DNA of 36,839 bases from NCBI GenBank assembly GCA_903885445.1, contig CAISIO010000016.1, positions 1 through 36,839 on the forward strand. Direction: 5' to 3'. How positions within the stretch are numbered: position 1 is the first letter of the stretch; every line of letters begins with the position of its first letter. The DNA is from Candidatus Staskawiczbacteria bacterium. Its GTDB lineage: Bacteria; Patescibacteriota; Minisyncoccia; Minisyncoccales; Staskawiczbacteraceae. Of the stretch, positions 32,535-36,839 are shown in pieces. The notes under the pieces were generated by a model. That model was not told the DNA's origin. It ran no database searches and saw only the letters and a program-made list of their open reading frames with translations. The translations under genes were made by a program, and so were the position numbers.

Positions 32535-33247
32535 TCATCTACATAATTTTGGGAATCATGCCCAGTTTGACCTGGCTTATGTATTATCTTAGCAAAGATT
32601 TACATCCTGAACCGAAAAGAATGATTCTCAAAATATTTTTATGGGGAACGCTGATTACTCTGCCGGTTTTTTTTGTGCAAATAGGCCTTTCAAGACTTTT
32701 AGACGTAAGCGACATAAGCAACACGGCTTATAACTTAATATACTGGTTTATAATAATTGCTTTTTCAGAAGAACTTTTTAAATATCTGGTAATCAAATTA
32801 AAAGTCATAAACAGTCCGCACTTGGACGAACCCATAGACGTAATGCTTTATATGGTGGTTGCCGCCCTTGGGTTTGCAGCTCTAGAAAACGTTCTTTATC
32901 TTTTCGCGCCCGCCGGTCAAATGTCTTTTGACCAGATGATTAGCCGGGCTTTAATTATAGATTTTGTCAGGTTTATCGGCGCCACGTTCCTGCATACTTT
33001 ATGCTCGGCAGTCATCGGGTATTCACTTGCGCTTTCTTTCTGCCAAGTAAAAAGAAGGTACTTGTCAGTGGGGGTGGGTATAATTCTTGCCACGCTATTG
33101 CATGGACTCTATGATTTTTCTATAATGACATTAGACGGCAATATAAAATTTATTATCCCAGCAGTTGTTATACTGACGCTCGCTTTTCTCGTTTTCTGGG
33201 GGTTTGAAAGATTAAAAAAAATGAAAAGCATTTGCAAGATTAGATAA
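32519..33247 (+). CDS. PrsW family intramembrane metalloprotease
   Basis: 242 residues with about seven to eight membrane helices. The family motifs are visible: FSEELFKYLVIK (EExxK), ALGFAALENVLYLF (FxxxEN), FLHTLCSAVIGY and LLHGLYDFS (His ligands). PrsW cleaves anti-sigma factors in Bacillus; other members have unknown targets. The start lies inside the valS 3' end (16-nt overlap), indicating coupled translation. Confidence 0.9.
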   Translation: MDYTIIIYIILGIMPSLTWLMYYLSKDLHPEPKRMILKIFLWGTLITLPVFFVQIGLSRLLDVSDISNTAYNLIYWFIIIAFSEELFKYLVIKLKVINSPHLDEPIDVMLYMVVAALGFAALENVLYLFAPAGQMSFDQMISRALIIDFVRFIGATFLHTLCSAVIGYSLALSFCQVKRRYLSVGVGIILATLLHGLYDFSIMTLDGNIKFIIPAVVILTLAFLVFWGFERLKKMKSICKIR

Positions 33248-33266
33248 AAAATTAATTATAAAAATT

Positions 33267-33677
33267 ATGAGCGCTAAAAAAATCAAACCAGAAAATATTA
33301 CAGAAGAAGCGCCAGTCGCGCCAGCTGAAAAAATATTTGAAGAAACTGGCGAACTTGTAGTTGACGTTTTTGAAACAAACGCTGATTTTGTGGTTTTAGC
33401 CGCCATTGCCGGCATACAAATAAAAGATTTGGACATCTCATTGGAAAAAGATATGATGGTTATAAAGGGAAACAGGTGCGACCCGCATGAGGGCGCCGAC
33501 AAAAAATATTTTTACCAAGAATGTTATTGGGGACCTTTTTCCAGAAAAGTTGTTTTGCCTGAGAATATAGACATAGACAAGGCCGATGCCCAGATTGACA
33601 AGGGAATCTTAACTGTAAAAATTCCCAAAAACGAAGCAGGAACAGGAAGCGGGAAAGTCGGAGTAAAAGTTTCCTAA
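33267..33677 (+). CDS. Small heat shock protein, Hsp20/alpha-crystallin family
   Basis: 136 residues. After a ~25-residue N-terminal arm the alpha-crystallin domain runs from ELVVDVFETNADFVVLAAIA through the closing strand ADAQIDKGILTVKIPK (the family GxLxxxxPK-like motif). The linker has ECYWGPFSRKVVLP, matching the usual ExxxGxFxRxxxLP. It is an ATP-independent holdase chaperone. It starts 19 nt after prsW, and a clear terminator follows. Confidence 0.94.
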   Translation: MSAKKIKPENITEEAPVAPAEKIFEETGELVVDVFETNADFVVLAAIAGIQIKDLDISLEKDMMVIKGNRCDPHEGADKKYFYQECYWGPFSRKVVLPENIDIDKADAQIDKGILTVKIPKNEAGTGSGKVGVKVS

Positions 33678-33689
33678 AAATTATAAACA

Positions 33690-33719
33690 AAAAATCCCCT
33701 AACACCAGGGGATTTTTTA
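33690..33719 (+). terminator. Intrinsic terminator after hsp20
   Basis: AAAATCCCCT pairs with AGGGGATTTT around AACACC, followed by a T-run. Symmetrical A and T runs allow it to act also for the tRNA-Leu transcript on the other strand. Confidence 0.9.
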
Positions 33720-33722
33720 GTG

Positions 33723-33804
33723 TGCCGGCGGTGGGACTCGAACCCACAATTCTTGCGAAACATGCTCCTAAGGCATGCGCGTATTCCAATTCCGCCACGC
33801 CGGC
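33723..33804 (-). tRNA. tRNA-Leu (anticodon TAG)
   Basis: 82 nt on the minus strand. Acceptor GCCGGCG pairs with CGCCGGC, with A as discriminator. Anticodon stem CATGC/GCATG holds loop CTTAGGA, giving TAG. A long variable arm is present and the T arm has GTTCGAGTC. CCA is not encoded. A 13-bp copy of its 5' end occurs inverted at 33938-33950. Confidence 0.94.
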
Positions 33805-33819
33805 ATTGGTTATTTATAC

Positions 33820-33862
33820 ATAAAAAAATGGGGGGCGTCAACGCGATTGCGTCAACACCCCC
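33820..33862 (-). terminator. Probable terminator of the 33892-35175 gene
   Basis: Minus-strand GGGGGG and CCCCCC arms (33857-33862 and 33829-33834) enclose partly pairing GTTGACGC copies. The hairpin is followed by ATTTTTTTA. The inner part contains a direct repeat of GCGTCAAC. It lies ~30 nt past the stop codon. Confidence 0.65.
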
Positions 33863-33873
33863 CTTCAACTGTA

Positions 33874-33950
33874 CCGCCACAAGTGGCGGACCTACCTCCC
33901 GGCGGGTCTTTCGGGGGGACGAACGTCCCTACCTTCCGCCGGCGTGGCGG
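33874..33950. repeat. Cluster of short palindromes at the 3' end of the GC-rich gene
   Basis: In order: CCGCCAC-AA-GTGGCGG (33874-33889), CCC-GGC-GGG (33898-33906), GGGACG-AA-CGTCCC (33916-33929) and GCCGGCGTGGCGG (33938-33950). The first is just past the stop codon and the rest are inside the coding region. The pattern is like that of repetitive extragenic palindromes. Confidence 0.7.
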
Positions 33951-35175
33951 GCCTGACTTCAACCCACCTTCCCGGCAGCCTCTTGGTGCCCTCCTCAAGC
34001 CGCGAAACCTTGCCCTGCAACGTCGGGATGTCGGCGCTGTCGCTGCCCCAGAGGTGCTCATGCATTCTGTCCACCCTTCTGGCGGTCTCAGTTGCGCCTT
34101 CGTCGACGTCGCCAAGAATCTTCTTGGTGACGATGAGATCGGTGCGATCTCTAACCGCGTCAACCTGCAACTGCCCGATGTCCTTAGCGCCCTTCTTGGC
34201 GAGGGCGTCGGCGCCCTCGGCGATGTTCACGCCCTTGCGAGCCGTGTACAGCGCTTCGTTAGCGGTGTCTTCAATCGCCAACGGTTTCATCAGCAAGACG
34301 AATGCGTCGCCCTGCTGAACGGGACTGCCTTCCAGGAAATCCCTGGCCAACGTCTGGTTGGCCATCGCGAACAAGACGATTGTCTTAGCCCGCGAAATGA
34401 GCTGGCGTTTGGCCTCATCCTTGGCCACATAGGCATCCTCCGCTCGCTCGTCGAGCGCACGGAGACCAGCCTCATCCAACGTCACCAGCGACCTCAGACC
34501 GTCCTTCTGCCTGTCCCTGTCGGACAAGCAGGCCAGGATTTGGTCTACCCGTCTGCTGGTCAGGCGGTCTCGCCTAACCTCAGGCACTTCCCGAGCCTCC
34601 AAGGGCAGCGGTTCCGCTTCCCTGGGAACCGGCCTGACCTCCAGAGTCCTGAGCCGGCCTTCCAGACCGGTCAGGCCGTCCCTGGTCGCCGCCCTAACAT
34701 TCCTGTCGAGGCGGCCAACTAGGGCCCTGCCGAGCTTGCCCGTGTTGGGGTCCAAGGCCTTGCCGAAGTCATCCAACTTGGCGTCCTGCTTGCCAACCTT
34801 GTCGAACACCTTCACCATGTTGGCGTCGAGGCCAGCCATCTTCTGGTCGCTCTTGCCGGCCAAATGGCCGGTGTACCAGTATCCTCCCGCGATGCACAGC
34901 CCCAAGACCACGACGGCGGCGATGCCGCCGATAATGGCCCTGGTAAGGCTGGTCATGGGTGTCCTCGGAGCAGGTCCGAGAGGTGGCCCAGCGGGCGGGA
35001 CGAGCGGAGACGGTACAACCGCCGCTGCTACTCCTACCGCCGGAGGCGGTGGCGGAGACGGTACAACCGCCGCTGCTACTCCTACCGCCGGAGGCGGTGG
35101 CGGAGGCGGCGGGCTACCCGCTCCTCCTCCTGCCGCTGCCGCTGCTGCTGCCGCTCTTCGTGATGCTGATGACAT
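33892..35175 (-). CDS. GC-rich orphan gene, 427-residue Ala/Pro-rich membrane-anchored helical protein
   Basis: The start is ATG 35175, ~7 nt after the Shine-Dalgarno AAGGAG (35183-35188); an in-frame upstream ATG lacks one. Residues ~8-75 are Ala/Gly/Pro-rich, including two identical 16-residue units (PPPPPAVGVAAAVVPS). One membrane helix follows (IIGGIAAVVVLGLCIAGGYW, ~84-105). The remaining ~320 residues are charged and helical (KMAGLDANMVKVFDKVGKQD; DIPTLQGKVSRLEEGTKRLP), suggesting an external coiled coil. No signal peptidase site and no family recognised. It is divergent from 35573-36493, with a strong promoter and a structured leader. The C-terminal ~20 codons are made of palindromic DNA. 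Confidence 0.75.
   Translation of the reverse strand: MSSASRRAAAAAAAAGGGAGSPPPPPPPPAVGVAAAVVPSPPPPPAVGVAAAVVPSPLVPPAGPPLGPAPRTPMTSLTRAIIGGIAAVVVLGLCIAGGYWYTGHLAGKSDQKMAGLDANMVKVFDKVGKQDAKLDDFGKALDPNTGKLGRALVGRLDRNVRAATRDGLTGLEGRLRTLEVRPVPREAEPLPLEAREVPEVRRDRLTSRRVDQILACLSDRDRQKDGLRSLVTLDEAGLRALDERAEDAYVAKDEAKRQLISRAKTIVLFAMANQTLARDFLEGSPVQQGDAFVLLMKPLAIEDTANEALYTARKGVNIAEGADALAKKGAKDIGQLQVDAVRDRTDLIVTKKILGDVDEGATETARRVDRMHEHLWGSDSADIPTLQGKVSRLEEGTKRLPGRWVEVRPATPAEGRDVRPPERPAGR
35004..35099 (-). repeat. Two identical 48-bp tandem repeats in the Pro-rich segment
   Basis: Units 35004-35051 and 35052-35099 show no difference at any position I could compare. Each encodes one PPPPPAVGVAAAVVPS unit. 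Perfect identity suggests recent slippage duplication and possible length variation. Confidence 0.9.
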
Positions 35176-35306
35176 GGTCCTTCTCCTTCGCAAATGTGCC
35201 CCCTTTCAAGGAGGCTATTCCGTGTAAAGTTGCCCGGCGCTATTGCGCCGACTAGCAACAATGGATTCTATAGATTCGATTGTCAAAAAAACAGGTTTCC
35301 TATCTT
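35176..35306 (-). promoter_or_regulatory. Structured leader of the 33892-35175 gene
   Basis: About 130 nt from the predicted start to the ATG. Hairpin 1 (35229-35259) has stems GTTGC/GCAAC and CGGCGC/GCGCCG with loop AATA. Hairpin 2 (35198-35215) is GCCTCC-TTGAAA-GGGGGC. Its CCTCCTT arm (35208-35214) is also complementary to the gene's own AAGGAG Shine-Dalgarno at 35183-35188, so two alternative pairings are possible. Confidence 0.6.
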
Positions 35307-35312
35307 GTCCAT

Positions 35313-35341
35313 ATTCTAGCATATAACAAAATCCTTGTCAA
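35313..35341 (-). promoter_or_regulatory. Near-consensus promoter of the 33892-35175 gene
   Basis: Minus-strand TTGACA (35336-35341), a 17-nt spacer, then TAGAAT (35313-35318) preceded by TGC (extended -10). Only one base differs from the consensus hexamers. Confidence 0.82.
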
Positions 35342-35394
35342 GAGTCAACTAGCTTTTAGCGCGCCCTTGATAAAATAATGTAGGGACACATCTA

Positions 35395-35423
35395 TTGACA
35401 AGGTTAATAGTATATGATATAAT
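35395..35423 (+). promoter_or_regulatory. Perfect-consensus promoter of the 35573-36493 gene
   Basis: TTGACA (35395-35400), a 17-nt spacer, then TATAAT (35418-35423). Both hexamers and the spacing match the sigma-70 consensus exactly. The 5' leader is about 140 nt. Confidence 0.88.
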
Positions 35424-35457
35424 CTAAATATAGAATAAGTTCTTTGAAATACCTTGG

Positions 35458-35519
35458 ATCACGAAATTGGGCCGTAGCGCAGGATAAAATAATTTTGCAA
35501 CAGGACCCAGCTTCGTGAT
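35458..35519 (+). promoter_or_regulatory. Long stem-loop in the leader of the 35573-36493 gene
   Basis: ATCACGAA (35458-35465) pairs perfectly with TTCGTGAT (35512-35519). The helix can extend inward by TGGG/CCCA with small bulges. The loop of ~40 nt is AT-rich. An A-rich unstructured stretch then leads to the Shine-Dalgarno. No known riboswitch consensus was recognised. Confidence 0.6.
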
Positions 35520-35572
35520 TCAAGAAAAACAACCCGAAAAGAATAACCCCGAAAAAGCAAGAGGAGACGATG

Positions 35573-36493
35573 ATGACCACTAGGACAAAGCTTGAGTTGG
35601 CAGGAGCAGCAGTGGCGGTTTGCGTGACGGGAGGATTGCTGTGTTGGGCGGTCTTCAGCAGCGACGACAAGGTCGTTGAGAAGCCGACCAGCCTGGTCAA
35701 GCAGGCCACAGGGGCCGAGAGAACGGTCCCTGAGAAACGAATCCATAGCCCCGAAGCGCGGTACGAGGCCGACGCGGAAGCCGGAGAAAAAGACATCTCC
35801 GTGGTCCGCCGGCACATCGCCCTCGCCCTCCGAGGCCTGGACGACCCCGACCTCTACGACGCATCCATACGGACGATCGTAGACAATGGGATGCTCGGCA
35901 TCAAGGTGTTGTTCAATGATTTCGTGAACAGCCCCAACGAAAAGGTGAGGAAAAACGCCGTAAGGGCGCTCAACATCCTCAAGTCTAGTCCTGCCACATA
36001 CGAACTGCTGCGCAAAGCGGCAGTTCAAACAACGTGGCCAGAGGTCGCCGCGGCAGCAACGAAAGCACTGAGCTACGACGACCGCACAGGGGAAAAGGTG
36101 GACTGGCTTCACAAGGAAGTTGGCGGGCTTCACAAGGACGTGAAGGAACTGGATAAGAAAATCGAACAGGTCCGCACGGCCGAGGCGCCAAAACCGCCGA
36201 CAGCCAAGCCCGAAGCCCCCACGCCCACGGCGCCCGTAATCGTCGCCAAACCCGAAGCCAGGTCTTCAATCGACTCGGCCGTTGCAAGGGACAACGAAGC
36301 GCGGCGGCGGGATCGCATCGAATTCCTCCAGAACGAGATACTCGATGACGAAGGCGTGCTTTCGCGGTGGAAAAATGCTCAACGGAGTGTCATCGATCCT
36401 GACATTAAGGACATCAGGAGGGGGGAGATCCGACAGTTCGAGCAGAAGCTGAATAACAAAAAGCGTGAGCTCGTTGAGCTCGAACGAAAATAG
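35573..36493 (+). CDS. GC-rich orphan gene, 306-residue membrane-anchored helical-repeat protein
   Basis: The start at 35573 has GAGGAG (35561-35566) at 6-nt spacing; the ATG at 35570 directly before it is the alternative. An N-terminal anchor (LELAGAAVAVCVTGGLLCWA) precedes a polar linker. Residues ~85-170 look like HEAT-type helical pairs (NEKVRKNAVRALNILKSSPA, then WPEVAAAATKALSY). A short coiled coil follows (LHKEVGGLHKDVKELDKKIE), then a Pro-rich linker (KPPTAKPEAPTPTAP) and a C-terminal charged helix. No catalytic motif. It is divergent from 33892-35175, which shares the anchor, Pro-rich and coiled-coil composition. A terminator follows. Confidence 0.78.
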   Translation: MTTRTKLELAGAAVAVCVTGGLLCWAVFSSDDKVVEKPTSLVKQATGAERTVPEKRIHSPEARYEADAEAGEKDISVVRRHIALALRGLDDPDLYDASIRTIVDNGMLGIKVLFNDFVNSPNEKVRKNAVRALNILKSSPATYELLRKAAVQTTWPEVAAAATKALSYDDRTGEKVDWLHKEVGGLHKDVKELDKKIEQVRTAEAPKPPTAKPEAPTPTAPVIVAKPEARSSIDSAVARDNEARRRDRIEFLQNEILDDEGVLSRWKNAQRSVIDPDIKDIRRGEIRQFEQKLNNKKRELVELERK

Positions 36494-36540
36494 GGCGCAT
36501 TGCGCGGCCGAATGAAAAGGCGCGAATGCGGTCAACTAAA

Positions 36541-36580
36541 ATACCCGATCGTCACGGATGATGGTCGGGTATGTTTTTTT
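36541..36580 (+). terminator. Intrinsic terminator after the 35573-36493 gene
   Basis: ATACCCGA pairs with TCGGGTAT around a GC-mixed loop, followed by GTTTTTTT. Confidence 0.9.
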
Positions 36581-36617
36581 ACAAAAAATTTAAAATAAAC
36601 GTAGCACTACTTTGTTA

Positions 36618-36839
36618 TTAACAAATACTTCTTACATTATTTATAAATCCGCAATTTCCGCCCGCGCCGGTTAAAGTATTTATAAAGGTGCAAGCCGTGC
36701 CCGCCAATAAAATGATAACTATTCCTATCACCGCAGCAACTAGCGCGGTTTTTGCTGTTGCCATTAAGGACGGATTGGCTGTTGAAGCAATATAGGTTAT
36801 ACCTGCAACAATAAAACCGATTGTGGCTAATCCTCCGCC
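36618..36839 (-). CDS. VirB2/TrbC-like small membrane protein, partial (N-terminus beyond right edge)
   Basis: The minus strand is open from the right edge to TAA at 36618-36620, giving 73 residues. They contain two hydrophobic helices: GGGLATIGFIVAGITYIAST and AKTALVAAVIGIVIILLAGT. The polar turn between them, ANPSLMATAKTAL, resembles the G/A-NP-x-x-x-x-AK-x-AL loop of TrbC/VirB2-like pilins common in this group. A cysteine-containing tail (TACTFINTL, NCGFINNVRSIC) follows. Whether a type IV secretion system lies to the right cannot be seen. Confidence 0.7.
   Translation of the reverse strand, partial: GGGLATIGFIVAGITYIASTANPSLMATAKTALVAAVIGIVIILLAGTACTFINTLTGAGGNCGFINNVRSIC

Noticed and set aside
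33775-34722. Long open frame on the plus strand, 315 codons
   Set aside because: It is antisense to the GC-rich gene 33892-35175, starts inside tRNA-Leu, has no Shine-Dalgarno, and reads through the palindromes. GC-rich genes often leave open antisense frames.
34736-35227. Plus-strand open frame of 163 codons with Gly/Ala runs
   Set aside because: It mirrors the Pro/Ala-rich repeat of the minus-strand gene and runs through its leader; the minus strand has the promoter and Shine-Dalgarno.
35459-36133. Minus-strand open frame of 224 codons
   Set aside because: It is antisense to the 35573 gene, which has a perfect promoter, a Shine-Dalgarno and a terminator in the right places.
1-36839. CRISPR arrays, insertion sequences, prophage or integrase genes
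   Set aside because: No regularly spaced repeats, transposase, integrase or phage structural genes were seen on either strand.

Overview
The window looks like a chromosome segment of a Candidate Phyla Radiation (Patescibacteria, probably Parcubacteria-like) bacterium. The reasons are AT-rich, tightly packed genes, a complete single-locus type IV pilus system of the kind common in that group, compact versions of housekeeping enzymes (RecQ, ValS, a TsaD with a lineage-type insertion), tRNA genes without encoded CCA, and UGA used as a stop. The taxon is inferred from gene content; there is no rRNA or ribosomal protein marker here.

Layout. Bases 1-19310, all on the minus strand, form one type IV pilus and surface-glycan locus. 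In transcription order it holds pilM, pilN-like, pilO-like, a small membrane protein, pilB, pilT, pilC, four tandem major pilins, an STT3-type oligosaccharyltransferase, a DPM1-like glycosyltransferase, an exported metallophosphoesterase, the prepilin peptidase pilD, four minor-pilin-like proteins, and a large secreted LamG protein that runs off the left edge. The order suggests assembly machine, then fibre, then fibre decoration, then tip and adhesin. Two of the pilin genes have their own promoter and a 5' leader made of two adjacent GC-rich hairpins whose stems covary.

Bases 19311-33804 hold housekeeping and membrane genes: comF, DUF805, a small carbonic-anhydrase-like protein, recQ, a DUF3298-type protein, recG, a membrane glycosyltransferase with a QxxRW motif, tsaD, valS, a PrsW-type protease and hsp20. 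Five tRNAs lie here: Ser-TGA, Ser-GCT, Arg-GCG, Glu-TTC and Leu-TAG. Several of these genes have a -10 box only 5-9 nt before the start codon, which implies leaderless or nearly leaderless mRNAs.

Set into this AT-rich background are five visibly GC-rich orphan genes: 24188-24508, 28672-28836, 30074-30334, 33892-35175 and 35573-36493. Most have an evident Shine-Dalgarno sequence, all have a leader, and several have strong promoters and terminators. Three lie beside tRNA genes. The largest two form a divergent pair encoding predicted membrane-anchored helical proteins, driven by near-consensus promoters and preceded by structured leaders. The window ends inside a VirB2/TrbC-like small membrane protein. 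The best candidates for undescribed biology are the double-hairpin pilin leaders, the pilus-linked oligosaccharyltransferase, and this GC-rich gene set.
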